Source: Bacillus sp. BA3
GTDB lineage: Bacteria; Bacillota; Bacilli; Bacillales; DSM-1321
Direction: 5' to 3'
DNA length: 64,000 nt
Assembly (NCBI GenBank): GCA_002835675.1
Contig: PIZR01000003.1
Coordinates: forward strand, 372,001-436,000
The notes beneath the pieces are model-generated. The model saw only the letters and a program-made list of their open reading frames with translations, ran no database searches and was not told the DNA's origin. A program made the position numbers and the translations under genes. Positions 55,361 to 64,000 of this stretch are shown here, in pieces. Each line of letters begins with the position of its first letter. The stretch's first letter is position 1.

Positions 55361-55388
55361 ATTATATAATGAATGAGCATTCAGTCAA
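55361..55388 (-). promoter_or_regulatory. fadF promoter with overlapping FadR/TetR-type operator
   Basis: Minus strand -35 TTGACT (55388-55383), 16-base spacer, -10 TATAAT (55366-55361). The dyad ATGAATGAGCATTCAGTCAA (55369-55388) covers the -35 and spacer and closely fits the FadR box ATGAATGANTNNTCATTCAN, so binding would block polymerase. Confidence 0.75.
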
Positions 55389-55561
55389 CTTTTTTCTTTC
55401 TAAATCAATTTAATTTTTCGGTTACTTGATTATATAATTCGACAATTCTGTGTATTACCCTTCTTCATTCTGAAAAAATGAGGACCCTTTCTCCGCTTTT
55501 TAATGGTTACTGACAGGGAATTAGAGCCAAACTAAATATAATCATTTAGGGGGGATTTTTT

Positions 55562-56764
55562 TTGAAGATAATCACTACGATTGCCTCTATATTTTTATTG
55601 ATCTTCTCTTGGTGCTGGGTTGATCTTAAGGTAGGGCATAAGCGTTATTTGAAGCACGCAACCAACATTAAATATCCGCCTCGGAAAAGCGAAATGACTG
55701 TATTCACATCAGGGAAAATCCTGTTTGAAGATTATATTGAGGAAGTCAGGCAAGCTCAGGATTCCATCCATATCCTTTTTTATATAGTAAAAAATGATAA
55801 ATTCAGTAAGGACTTTTTGAAGTTACTGCAGTCAAAAGCGGAAGCGGGCGTGGAAGTGCGGCTTTTAGTCGATTGGATAGGAAGTAAAAAGATGTCCCGT
55901 CAAACCATTCAGGAGCTGACTGAAAGCGGTGTTCATTTTTCTTTCAGCTTTAAACCGAAGCTCCCCTTCCTTTTCTATACAATACAAAAAAGAAACCACC
56001 GTAAGATTACGGTGATAGACGGAAAAATTGGCTATCTTGGCGGCTTTAATATCGGTAAGGAGTATATAAACCAGGGGGAGAAGCTGAACCCATGGAGAGA
56101 TTACCATTTAAAAATGACCGGTGAGGGTGTAAAGGACCTTCAGGAAGTCTTTCTTTCGGATTGGTTCTATGATACAAATGAGGATTACAGAGGAGCACCT
56201 GCCTATTTCCCGACATTGACTCCCGGGACGCAGGCACATCAGGTTTTCGTCACGAATGGCAGTGATCTTGAACAGTCACTGACACACATGATTCGTCAAG
56301 CCACTAAGAAAATCATTATCGGGACTCCATACTTCATCCCCAGTGAAACTTTATTTCAAGAATTAAGGGAAGCACTTGCACGCAATGTTTCCGTTACGGT
56401 CATCGTACCTGAAATTTCAGACCACTCCCTTGTCAAGGAAGCTTCTTTTCCCTATTTCCGGGTACTAATAAAAGACGGGGCTGAAATCATGCAATTTCAA
56501 AGAGGGTTCTACCATTCTAAAGTGATACTGATCGATGATATAATGTGTGATATCGGTACGGCTAATTTTGATAAACGCAGTTGTTTTTTAAATAGTGAAA
56601 TAAACTGCATCATATTTGACCGGACATTTATAAAAGGTGTAGAAAAGGAATTGGCAGTGGATCTGGCCGAATCCAAGCCGCTAAACGGGGACGAGCTTTC
56701 CAGCATGAATGTAGTCCGTTCTGCAAAAGAATCGCTGGCTTCCATCCTTTCTCCTTTTCTTTGA
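55562..56764 (+). CDS. clsB: Cardiolipin synthase (phospholipase D family)
   Basis: A 400-residue membrane enzyme with one N-terminal anchor helix and two HxKxxxxD motifs, NHRKITVIDG near residue 145 and YHSKVILIDD near residue 320. It joins phosphatidylglycerol molecules to cardiolipin. TTG start at 55562 with GGGGGG seven bases upstream. It corresponds in place to B. subtilis ywjE, shorter than the ClsA type. It faces away from fadF. Confidence 0.9.
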   Translation: MKIITTIASIFLLIFSWCWVDLKVGHKRYLKHATNIKYPPRKSEMTVFTSGKILFEDYIEEVRQAQDSIHILFYIVKNDKFSKDFLKLLQSKAEAGVEVRLLVDWIGSKKMSRQTIQELTESGVHFSFSFKPKLPFLFYTIQKRNHRKITVIDGKIGYLGGFNIGKEYINQGEKLNPWRDYHLKMTGEGVKDLQEVFLSDWFYDTNEDYRGAPAYFPTLTPGTQAHQVFVTNGSDLEQSLTHMIRQATKKIIIGTPYFIPSETLFQELREALARNVSVTVIVPEISDHSLVKEASFPYFRVLIKDGAEIMQFQRGFYHSKVILIDDIMCDIGTANFDKRSCFLNSEINCIIFDRTFIKGVEKELAVDLAESKPLNGDELSSMNVVRSAKESLASILSPFL

Positions 56765-56793
56765 CAACCTGTTGCTCAAGGAGAAAAAATATA

Positions 56794-57747
56794 ATGAAAA
56801 TTAGATTTGGATTCGTATCCAATGCCACCTGTTTATGGGAAGCTTCTCCGGCTAAGACACTTACTTTCAAGAGATATAGCACACTTGGCCCAGAAAAAGG
56901 AAAGGAAAAACTCCTAGATGTGACCAGGCAGAACATTGAAAATACCTTAAGGGTCCTTCAATATAACACGGCACACCAAATTGAAATATACCGGATGTCC
57001 AGTTCCATTGTTCCTTTAGCCACACATCCCGAAATAGAATGGGATTTCGTTACTCCTTTTAAAAAAGAGTGGAAACAGCTTGGCGATTGGGCCACTGCAC
57101 ACAAGATGAGGCTCAGCTTTCATCCGAATCAGTTTACGCTATTTACCAGCCCAAAACCCGAGATTACACAAAATGCCGTAAAAGATATGGAGTTCCATTA
57201 TAAAATGCTTGATGCAATGGGCATAGCGGACACCTCTTTCATCAATATCCATGTCGGTGGAGCTTATGGTGATAAAGAGTCCGCCCTTGTAAGGGTTCAT
57301 GACAACCTTAAATCGCTGCCTATGCACGTCAAGGAAAGAATGACTTTGGAGAATGATGATAAAACCTATACAGCATCTGAAACCCTGGGTGTATGTAAGA
57401 GGGAGGGCATCCCACTTGTATTCGATTACCACCATCATCTCGCAAACCTTTCAGATGAGCCGCTTAACGAGCTGCTCACCGAGGTGTTCACCACTTGGAG
57501 TCAGGCAGGGGCGGTACCAAAGATTCATATTTCCTCCCCAAAATCGGCAGGTGAATTTCGCTCACATGCAGATTATATCGATTTGGAGTTCATCATGCCC
57601 CTCTTTAAAGTGCTTAAGGATCTTGGACAGGACGTTGATTTCATGATCGAGGCCAAGATGAAGGACCGGGCGATGCTGCAGCTGATTGAAGATATAGCTA
57701 AGGTTCGTGGTGTAAAAAGGGTGAGCGGCGGTGCCGTCGAGTGTTAA
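56794..57747 (+). CDS. uvsE: UV damage endonuclease UvsE
   Basis: A 317-residue TIM-barrel nuclease that nicks DNA 5' of UV photoproducts. It begins MKIRFGFVSNATCLWEASPA and carries metal-site segments LSFHPNQFTLFT, NIHVGGAYGDK, TLENDDKTYTASE and DYHHHLANL. ATG 56794 follows AAGGAG; an upstream in-frame TTG at 56761 overlaps the cls stop and is less likely. Probably co-transcribed with cls (29-base gap). B. subtilis has this as ywjD. Confidence 0.94.
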   Translation: MKIRFGFVSNATCLWEASPAKTLTFKRYSTLGPEKGKEKLLDVTRQNIENTLRVLQYNTAHQIEIYRMSSSIVPLATHPEIEWDFVTPFKKEWKQLGDWATAHKMRLSFHPNQFTLFTSPKPEITQNAVKDMEFHYKMLDAMGIADTSFINIHVGGAYGDKESALVRVHDNLKSLPMHVKERMTLENDDKTYTASETLGVCKREGIPLVFDYHHHLANLSDEPLNELLTEVFTTWSQAGAVPKIHISSPKSAGEFRSHADYIDLEFIMPLFKVLKDLGQDVDFMIEAKMKDRAMLQLIEDIAKVRGVKRVSGGAVEC

Positions 57748-57757
57748 TTAACCTAAA

Positions 57758-57793
57758 AAAAAGCGGCTGTTTCGCAAGAAACAGCCGCTTTTT
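57758..57793. terminator. Bidirectional terminator between uvsE and argS
   Basis: Perfect 16-base stem AAAAAGCGGCTGTTTC / GAAACAGCCGCTTTTT with a four-base loop. Confidence 0.96.
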
Positions 57794-57796
57794 CCA

Positions 57797-59467
57797 TTAC
57801 ATTTTTTCCGGTGCCGAAACCCCGATGATGGCCAATGCATTCTTTAAAGTAATTTGGACGGATTTGACCAGTCCTAGACGTGCCTTACTTCTTTCCATCT
57901 CTTCAACATCCAGAACCTTATCTGCATTATAGAAACTGTGGAATGTAGAAGCCAGGTCATATATATAATTCGTCATGCGGTGAGGCATCCTTTTTTCGGC
58001 TGCTTCCGCTATTGCCTGCGGGAATTCTCCTAATTTCTTCAAAAGTTCCACTTCTTTTTCAGTAGATAGGGCAGAGAAATCAGTTACTCCTTCATAGCTG
58101 ATCCCTTGTTCCACACCTTGGCGCAAAATGCTGGAAATACGGGCGTGGGCATACTGTGCATAATAAACCGGGTTTTCATTGGATTGTGAGACCGCAAGAT
58201 CCAAGTCGAAGTCCATATGAGTATCCGCACTTCTCATCGCAAAGAAATATCGTGTTGCATCCAGACCTACTTCATCAATAAGGTCACGCATCGTAACTGC
58301 TTTACCTGTACGCTTGCTCATCTTCATTTTCTCGCCATCCTTGTACAGGTGTACAAGCTGGATGATTTCGACTTCAAGCTGCTCGCGATTGTACCCTAAT
58401 GCTTCGATAGCCGCTTTCATACGCGGGATATAGCCGTGGTGATCTGCACCCCAGATATTGATTAGTGTTTCAAAGCCGCGTTCCAATTTATTACGGTGAT
58501 AAGCAATATCCGGTGTCAGATATGTGTAAGACCCATCCTGTTTAATAAGCACCCGGTCTTTATCATCGCCTAATTCCGTAGAGCGGAACCATGTAGCACC
58601 ATCTTCCTCGTAAACATGGCCCCTTTCCCTCAACACTTTAAGTGCTTCATCAATTTTACCGTCTTGATAGAGGGATGTTTCGGAGTACCATACATCAAAA
58701 CCGACACGGAAATTACCCAAGTCCGTTTTCAGTTTTTCCATTTCGTATTTCAAGCCGTACTCACGGAAAAATTCAAAACGTTCCTTCTCATCGGCATTTA
58801 CATATTTATCCCCATATTCACTTGCAAGCGTCTTACCGATGCCAATGATATCTTCGCCATGATAACCGCCCTCAGGCATATCCTTTTCGAGGCCAAGTGC
58901 CTGGAAATAGCGGGCTTCTATGGAAATGGCCAAGTTATTGATTTGGTTTCCTGCATCATTGATATAGTATTCACGTGAAACATCGTAACCTGCTTTAGAG
59001 AGGATATTACATAGCGTATCACCTACTGCTGCACCACGTGCATGACCAAGATGGAGATCACCGGTTGGATTCGCGGAAACGAACTCCACTTGGATTTTTT
59101 CCCCTTTTCCAAAGTCACTTTCCCCATATGCTTCATCCACTTTCAAAATGACCGGAACCAATTCTGTCAAATAGGCATTATTCATGTAGAAGTTGATGAA
59201 ACCCGGTCCTGCAATTTCAATTTTTTCGATGGATGCTTTTGAGTTGTCAAAGTTTTCGATGATTGCCTCTGCTATCATCTTTGGTGCTTTCCTTGCAATC
59301 TTCGTTAATTGCATGGCCATATTCGTGGAATAATCTCCATGTGTCTTATCTCTTGGCAGCTCCAATACAACATTTGGAATCTGCTCTTCCGTTGCTAAGC
59401 CAGCTTTAATGACTGCCGCTTTAATCTCTTCTTTCAGTTTTTCCTGTACCTCTTTTACTATATTCAT
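57797..59467 (-). CDS. argS: Arginyl-tRNA synthetase
   Basis: A 556-residue class I synthetase. HIGH-type motif [20 protein letters not shown] near residue 130, KMSKS-type [10 protein letters not shown] near residue 380, and the C-terminal anticodon domain ending GVSAPEKM. Typical length for Bacillus ArgS. It follows ywiB by three bases. Confidence 0.97.
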   Translation of the reverse strand: MNIVKEVQEKLKEEIKAAVIKAGLATEEQIPNVVLELPRDKTHGDYSTNMAMQLTKIARKAPKMIAEAIIENFDNSKASIEKIEIAGPGFINFYMNNAYLTELVPVILKVDEAYGESDFGKGEKIQVEFVSANPTGDLHLGHARGAAVGDTLCNILSKAGYDVSREYYINDAGNQINNLAISIEARYFQALGLEKDMPEGGYHGEDIIGIGKTLASEYGDKYVNADEKERFEFFREYGLKYEMEKLKTDLGNFRVGFDVWYSETSLYQDGKIDEALKVLRERGHVYEEDGATWFRSTELGDDKDRVLIKQDGSYTYLTPDIAYHRNKLERGFETLINIWGADHHGYIPRMKAAIEALGYNREQLEVEIIQLVHLYKDGEKMKMSKRTGKAVTMRDLIDEVGLDATRYFFAMRSADTHMDFDLDLAVSQSNENPVYYAQYAHARISSILRQGVEQGISYEGVTDFSALSTEKEVELLKKLGEFPQAIAEAAEKRMPHRMTNYIYDLASTFHSFYNADKVLDVEEMERSKARLGLVKSVQITLKNALAIIGVSAPEKM

Positions 59468-59470
59468 TCG

Positions 59471-59911
59471 CTATGCTTCCTCCTTGTAGGAAATCGTCAT
59501 CTCATATTGACCGGGTTCGCTTCCCTGCATATGTAACGTATATTTAAGGACGAGTTTCCCTTGTTTGGTCTGCTCATCCCATTGATGATGTATCTTCTTC
59601 GCTGTCGTCCGTAACCCTAACCTGCCATATATACTTTCGTAATGTCCATTTGTCGCTTCCTTCAGGCGGAAAAGCTGCCTCATTTTAATGGCTCCATTTC
59701 TAAGCAGGATCGTTTCATCCAGTTTGTGCTTGATGGTCGTTTGTGTTTGACCGGCTTCATTTTCCTCTTTATATTGCAAATATAAATCTGCACCTTTATA
59801 CATTTTTGTACCAAATGTGACCAGCTCATACGTTTCCGTTTCTGAGCCGTGCTTGATTTTTGTCTGTAAAGTCACTTTAATCGCTTGCTTATCTATATCA
59901 TGAAGAGTCAA
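59471..59911 (-). CDS. ywiB: DUF1934 beta-barrel protein YwiB
   Basis: A 146-residue protein beginning with TTG (MTLHDIDKQAIKVTLQTKIK), AAGGAAG seven bases upstream. Alternating hydrophobic strands suggest a calycin-like beta-barrel, as known for the YwiB family. Function unknown. Always linked to argS in related genomes, and here both share a promoter. Confidence 0.88.
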   Translation of the reverse strand: MTLHDIDKQAIKVTLQTKIKHGSETETYELVTFGTKMYKGADLYLQYKEENEAGQTQTTIKHKLDETILLRNGAIKMRQLFRLKEATNGHYESIYGRLGLRTTAKKIHHQWDEQTKQGKLVLKYTLHMQGSEPGQYEMTISYKEEA

Positions 59912-59949
59912 AGCTACACTTCCTTCATCATGTCGTTCTTAACTTTATA

Positions 59950-59978
59950 AGTATAAATATTCTTCAAGGAAGTTTCAA
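59950..59978 (-). promoter_or_regulatory. Sigma-A promoter of ywiB-argS
   Basis: Minus strand -35 TTGAAA (59978-59973), 17-base spacer, -10 TATACT (59955-59950). The rest of the 59912-60191 gap shows no gene. Confidence 0.7.
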
Positions 59979-60135
59979 CTTGGAGCGGAAAATAAAGTGT
60001 AAATCAAAAAAAGTGAGGATAAACTGTCGAAATCATGTTGTTGCAATTCATTTGAATTTAACACAATAATGACTCATCGGGGCGGAATTATTCAAATAGA
60101 GTCCATCAGATGTAAAATTCTTTCCCTGAATGGAT

Positions 60136-60172
60136 AAAAAAAGACCATTCCCGCCAAAAAACAGGAACAGTC
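60136..60172 (-). terminator. Terminator of speE-speB
   Basis: GACCATTCC / GGAACAGTC imperfect stem followed by seven T on the minus strand, 20 bases past the speB stop. Confidence 0.78.
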
Positions 60173-60191
60173 AAGTCAAGTCTTACATCCA

Positions 60192-61070
60192 TTAACCTTT
60201 TTGAACCCAACCTAAAATCATTTCGCGAATCAGCTTGCTCGCAGTGTTCGCAGTTTGCTCGGATGGATCATAAATCGGTGCCACTTCTACTAAATCGCAG
60301 CCGACTACATTAATTTCAGACCGTGCTATCTCATGAATCGAAGCTAAAAGCTCTTTGGAGGTGATGCCTCCACAATCTACGGTGCCTGTTCCCGGCGCGT
60401 GCGCAGGATCAAGAACATCGATGTCGATCGTCACATATACAGGACGGCCAGCTAACTGCGGCAGTACTTCTTTCAGAGGTTCAAGAACTTCAAATTTAGA
60501 GATGTGCATGCCATTTTCTTTCGCCCATTGGAATTCTTCCTTCAAACCGGAACGAATGCCGAAAGAGTATACATTTTTCGGGCCGATAAGTTCTGCGGAT
60601 TTACGGATGATGGACGCATGGGAAAGCGGCTCTCCTTCATAATCCTCACGTAAATCTGTATGGGCATCCATATGGATGATGGCCATATCGGGATACTTTT
60701 TGAACATGGCTTTGATGACAGGCCATGTTACAAGATGTTCCCCTCCCATACCTATTGGGAACTTACCTGCATCCAACAAGCTGTCGACATATTTTTCAAT
60801 CATATCGATACTGCGCTGCGGATTGCCGAATGGTAATGGTATATCCCCGGCATCAAAGAATTTAACTTCTTCTAATTCACGATCTAAATACGGGCTGTAC
60901 TCTTCCAAACCAATCGAAACTTCACGAATTCGGGTAGGGCCGAAGCGGGAACCCGGACGGAAGCTTACCGTCCAGTCCATCGGCATGCCGTATAGCACAG
61001 CTTCCGATTCCTCAAAAACAGGATGGCTTTTAATGAATACATTGCCTGAATAGGCTTCATCGAATTTCAT
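60192..61070 (-). CDS. speB: Agmatinase
   Basis: A 292-residue ureohydrolase that splits agmatine to putrescine and urea. Binuclear Mn residues lie in GMGGEHLVTWPV, IIHMDAHTDLREDY and VTIDIDVLDPAHAPGTG. It lies 15 bases after speE; together they make putrescine then spermidine. Confidence 0.96.
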   Translation of the reverse strand: MKFDEAYSGNVFIKSHPVFEESEAVLYGMPMDWTVSFRPGSRFGPTRIREVSIGLEEYSPYLDRELEEVKFFDAGDIPLPFGNPQRSIDMIEKYVDSLLDAGKFPIGMGGEHLVTWPVIKAMFKKYPDMAIIHMDAHTDLREDYEGEPLSHASIIRKSAELIGPKNVYSFGIRSGLKEEFQWAKENGMHISKFEVLEPLKEVLPQLAGRPVYVTIDIDVLDPAHAPGTGTVDCGGITSKELLASIHEIARSEINVVGCDLVEVAPIYDPSEQTANTASKLIREMILGWVQKG

Positions 61071-61084
61071 GGTCCATGCCTCCC

Positions 61085-61912
61085 TTATTTCACTAAATCT
61101 TGAACGAATTTAGGCAGAACGAAAGCTGCTTTATGAAGTTCTTTTGTATAATATTTCGTTTCTAATTCATGGAAACGATCTTCAGTCACTTCTAATGGAT
61201 TATATTTTTTCGATCCGATCGTGAACGCCCAAAGGCCGCTTGGATACGTCGGGATATTCGCTAAATATAGGCTGGTGATTGGGAAAATTTCTTTCACATC
61301 ACGTTGTACATCGCGAATTAAGTCCGCTTTAAACCAAGGATTGTCGGATTGTGCCACAAAAATCCCGTCTTCTTTCAAAGCCTTGGAAATCCCGGCATAA
61401 AAACCTTTAGTGAATAAATTGACAGCAGGTCCGACTGGTTCAGTCGAGTCAACCATGATCACGTCATATTCATTTTCACTTTTGGCGATGTGCATGAAGC
61501 CATCCCCAACTTGTACGTCTACACGCGGATCTTCAAGCATGCCTGCGATTTCAGGCAGGAATTTCTTTGAGTATTCGATAACTTTCCCATCGATATCCAC
61601 CAATGTAGCTTTTTTTACGCTTGGGTGTTTTAGGATTTCACGGATAACTCCTCCGTCCCCTCCTCCTACAACCAAAACGTTTTCTGGATTAGGATGGGTA
61701 AATAAAGGAACATGGGCTACCATTTCATGGTAAACGAATTCATCACGCTGTGAAGTCATTACCATGTCATCCAGCAACAGCATATTGCCCCACTCTTCCG
61801 TTTCAATCATATCCAGCTTTTGAAACTCAGTTTGCTCCGTATGTAAAGTACGATTCACTTTCATCGTAATACCAAAATTCTCTGTTTGTTTTTCAGTAAA
61901 CCAAATGCTCAT
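61085..61912 (-). CDS. speE: Spermidine synthase
   Basis: A 275-residue aminopropyltransferase. Decarboxy-SAM site [17 protein letters not shown], acidic DSTEPVGPA and the gate region [10 protein letters not shown] are present. It transfers aminopropyl to putrescine supplied by SpeB. Shorter N-terminal domain as in Bacillus SpeE. First gene of the operon. Confidence 0.96.
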   Translation of the reverse strand: MSIWFTEKQTENFGITMKVNRTLHTEQTEFQKLDMIETEEWGNMLLLDDMVMTSQRDEFVYHEMVAHVPLFTHPNPENVLVVGGGDGGVIREILKHPSVKKATLVDIDGKVIEYSKKFLPEIAGMLEDPRVDVQVGDGFMHIAKSENEYDVIMVDSTEPVGPAVNLFTKGFYAGISKALKEDGIFVAQSDNPWFKADLIRDVQRDVKEIFPITSLYLANIPTYPSGLWAFTIGSKKYNPLEVTEDRFHELETKYYTKELHKAAFVLPKFVQDLVK

Positions 61913-61992
61913 TTATTAACGCTCCTTTTCCATTTCAAATTGTCAGTCACCTTATAGGTTCCCCAAAATCGGTATAGTCATTAGCTAGAAAA

Positions 61993-62020
61993 ATTATAGA
62001 CGAATCTAGCAGAATTGCAA
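61993..62020 (-). promoter_or_regulatory. Sigma-A promoter of speE-speB
   Basis: Minus strand -35 TTGCAA (62020-62015), 16-base spacer, -10 TATAAT (61998-61993). Confidence 0.65.
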
Positions 62021-62047
62021 GATAAATTTCTTAAATGCAGTTCTTAT

Positions 62048-62076
62048 GTTTAAAATTTTCTTTTTTTTCCATAATA
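62048..62076 (+). promoter_or_regulatory. Possible forespore (sigma-F/sigma-G) promoter of pbpG
   Basis: GTTTA (62048-62052), 17-base spacer, CATAATA (62070-62076). The -10 fits sigma-G CATNHTA and the -35 fits GYWTA. PbpG of B. subtilis is forespore-expressed. No better vegetative promoter was seen. Confidence 0.4.
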
Positions 62077-62119
62077 GTAATAGATACTAGATTCTTACGT
62101 GATAAGAGAGGTGAAAGCA

Positions 62120-64000
62120 ATGGAATTGATTCCAAGCGAACGATTTAAAAGGACAACTAAATATGTACGGGCCTTCATTATCCTTGCCACAATCGGGCTC
62201 ACAATACTCTTTGTATTGCTTCTCTCTTTACTGATTTATGCAAAAATATTAGGTCCGCCTCCTTTGGTCGTGCCGCAGTCCACTCTCTATTATAGCGATA
62301 ATGGAAATGTGATCGGTGAAACCGATAATGGCCAGAAACGTTATTGGGCCGGAATGGAGTCGATTTCACCAGAGCTCATCAAAGCGACTGTAGCCGTTGA
62401 GGACCGTCAATTTTACACACATAATGGATTTGATATAAAACGGATCGGCGGAGCCATCCTTGCTGATATTAAGGCAATGTCCAAAGTCCAGGGTGCGAGC
62501 ACCATTACCCAGCAGTATGCCAGGAACCTGTTTCTTGGGCATGACAAAACGTGGTCGCGTAAATTTAATGAGGCCTTTTATACGATACGTTTAGAAATGA
62601 ACTACTCCAAAAAGGAAATTCTAGAAGGCTATTTAAATACGATTTACTATGGCCATGGTGCCTATGGAGCTCAAGCTGCAAGCCAATATTACTTTGGCAA
62701 GGATGCCAAGGATTTGACCCTTCCTGAAGCGAGCATGCTGGCCGGAATACCAAAAGGGCCGTCAAACTATTCTCCATTGGATAACTTTGAAAAAGCCAAA
62801 TCAAGGCAGAGAATCGTCCTGCAAGCCATGAAAAGCAAAAACTACGTTTCAGAAAAGGATATCGCGGAAGCGCTGCGAACATCCCTTACATTAAAAGGGG
62901 AACACGGAACGGTCACCAAGAAGACCGCTCCCTATTTCCAGGATGCCGTCAAGCAGGCTTTAAAAACTCAGCTTCATTTAGATGACAGGACGATCGAGCT
63001 TGGCGGGCTTAAGGTCTATACAACACTGGACGAAACCCAGCAGGACGCTGCCGAAGAAGTTCTTTCCAATACCATACCCAAGTCATCAGGCATTCAAGCC
63101 TCGATAGTGGCAATGGATCCGGAAACCGGAGAGGTCCGTGCACTGGTCGGAGGGAAAGATTACTCCGAGTCGCCATTCAATCGGGCAACACAGGCCGTTC
63201 GCCAGCCTGGTTCAACCATGAAGCCCTTGCTATACTATTCAGCTCTGGAGAATGGTTTCACACCGTCCACCACCTTAAAAAGCGAGACAACTACATTTTC
63301 TTTCGATGATGGTCACTCATCTTACACACCGCATAATTACAACCATCAATATGCGGAGGGCGAAATCACGATGGCTCAGGCCATTGCTCTTTCCGATAAT
63401 ATCTTCGCCGTAAAAACGCACTTGTTCCTTGGGGAACAGACATTGGTCGATACCGCGCACCGTTTCGGCATCACGGCAAAGATGGATGCGGTTCCTTCCC
63501 TGGCACTCGGTACGTCAGGTGTAAGGGCGATTGAAATGGTGAACGCATACAGCATTCTGGCTAACGGCGGCAAGAAGGTTGAACCCGTGTTTATCAAAAA
63601 GGTTGAAAATCAAAAAGGTGAAGTGATTTTTGATGAAAATGATAAACCGGAACAGATTTTGGATGAGGATAAGGCATTTGTCATGACCCAGATGCTTACA
63701 GGGGTTTTCGATGAAACCTTAAATGGCTATACGAAAGTGACCGGCAGCACCATCAGTTCCCAGCTGTCCCGCCCATATGCCGGCAAATCAGGCTCCACTC
63801 CGACTGATAGCTGGATGATCGGTTACACACCGGAGCTTGTAGCAGGGGTATGGACTGGATATGATCAAGGTAAAAAAATCGAGATCCCTGCTGAAAAAGG
63901 CTATGCAAAGAAAATCTGGGCTTCCTATATGGAAAGGGGCCTGCAAGGGAAACCGGCAAAATCGTTTAAGGAAACCAAAAACGTAATCGGGGTAAACGTG
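62120..64000 (+). CDS. pbpG: Class A penicillin-binding protein PbpG-like (cut by window end)
   Basis: The frame runs from ATG 62120 (MELIPSERFKRTTKYVRAFI) to the window edge, 627 codons without a stop. An anchor helix (residues 18-43) is followed by a family-51 glycosyltransferase with catalytic Glu in AVEDRQFYTHNGFD and GASTITQQYARN, then a transpeptidase with SxxK in RQPGSTMKPL, SxN as LSDN, and KSGST in place of the usual KTGT. It polymerises and crosslinks glycan. Place next to speE matches ywhE/pbpG of B. subtilis (about 690 residues), so some 60-70 residues are missing. GAGGTG precedes the start. Confidence 0.9.
   Translation, partial: MELIPSERFKRTTKYVRAFIILATIGLTILFVLLLSLLIYAKILGPPPLVVPQSTLYYSDNGNVIGETDNGQKRYWAGMESISPELIKATVAVEDRQFYTHNGFDIKRIGGAILADIKAMSKVQGASTITQQYARNLFLGHDKTWSRKFNEAFYTIRLEMNYSKKEILEGYLNTIYYGHGAYGAQAASQYYFGKDAKDLTLPEASMLAGIPKGPSNYSPLDNFEKAKSRQRIVLQAMKSKNYVSEKDIAEALRTSLTLKGEHGTVTKKTAPYFQDAVKQALKTQLHLDDRTIELGGLKVYTTLDETQQDAAEEVLSNTIPKSSGIQASIVAMDPETGEVRALVGGKDYSESPFNRATQAVRQPGSTMKPLLYYSALENGFTPSTTLKSETTTFSFDDGHSSYTPHNYNHQYAEGEITMAQAIALSDNIFAVKTHLFLGEQTLVDTAHRFGITAKMDAVPSLALGTSGVRAIEMVNAYSILANGGKKVEPVFIKKVENQKGEVIFDENDKPEQILDEDKAFVMTQMLTGVFDETLNGYTKVTGSTISSQLSRPYAGKSGSTPTDSWMIGYTPELVAGVWTGYDQGKKIEIPAEKGYAKKIWASYMERGLQGKPAKSFKETKNVIGVNV

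Noticed and set aside
55430..55561. Vegetative promoter for cls
   Set aside because: Two TATAAT-like boxes exist, but neither has a -35 at acceptable spacing; left unannotated.

Overview
The window reads as a chromosomal segment of an endospore-forming, low-to-mid GC Firmicute of the family Bacillaceae. Most genes and their order match, from memory, the yw- region of the Bacillus subtilis chromosome (speE-speB-ywiB-argS ... uvsE-cls-fadF-acdA-rpoE-pyrG-ywjG-spo0F-fbaA-tal-murA-glpX-rho-rpmE-tdk-prfA-prmC-spoIIR-ywlC-mntP-ywlE-rpiB-ywlG-glyA-upp-mnaA-atp operon-ywzB-ywmB). Strong Shine-Dalgarno sequences, TTG/GTG starts, sporulation genes (spo0F, spoIIR, pbpG) and sigma-H/sigma-F type promoters agree. 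The repeat-bearing nuoC and the icmF cluster suggest a Peribacillus/Bacillus-like genus, but the species cannot be fixed from this window. No rRNA, tRNA, CRISPR array, prophage or insertion sequence was seen.

Almost everything is transcribed on the minus strand, so the biological order runs from high to low coordinates. (i) 59-64 kb: pbpG (+, cut by the window end) diverges from speE-speB (spermidine branch); then ywiB-argS. (ii) 55.5-57.8 kb: cls and uvsE on the plus strand. (iii) 44.4-55.4 kb: a fatty-acid/branched-acid catabolism block, fadF, then mmgA-mmgB-mmgC-acdA-tetR-icmF. Two promoters carry matching dyad operators and one also carries a cre-like site, so a local TetR repressor plus CcpA control is likely. 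(iv) 38-44 kb: a small membrane protein, rpoE, pyrG with a poly(G)-type attenuator, ywjG (+), spo0F with a sigma-H promoter, fbaA and tal. (v) 29-38 kb: murA, glpX, rho, rpmE, tdk, a lipoprotein, prfA-prmC and spoIIR with an exact sigma-F promoter. (vi) 19-29 kb: a DnaA-box cluster, ywlC, mntP, ywlE, a decayed chemotaxis-receptor tail, rpiB, ywlG, glyA (PurR-like operator), upp-mnaA and a Vpr-like subtilase. (vii) 11.6-19 kb: the complete F1Fo ATP synthase operon with a frameshifted atpZ in front. (viii) 0.9-11.5 kb: an 11-gene complex I operon (nuoABCDHIJKLMN) without the NADH module nuoEFG, with a cre site at its promoter. (ix) 0-0.8 kb: ywzB and the start of ywmB.

The most unusual object is NuoC. 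Its N-terminus carries seven tandem ~35-residue Ala/Lys/Glu repeats encoded by 105-bp DNA repeats, in a complex I that has no encoded NADH-oxidising module here. Other second-look items are the atpZ frameshift, the hairpin between atpE and atpF, the DnaA-box cluster, the acidic expansion in SpoIIR, and the paired operators around the icmF cluster. I found no clearly new defence or mobile system; this is mainly housekeeping chromosome with some unusual protein architectures and readable regulation.
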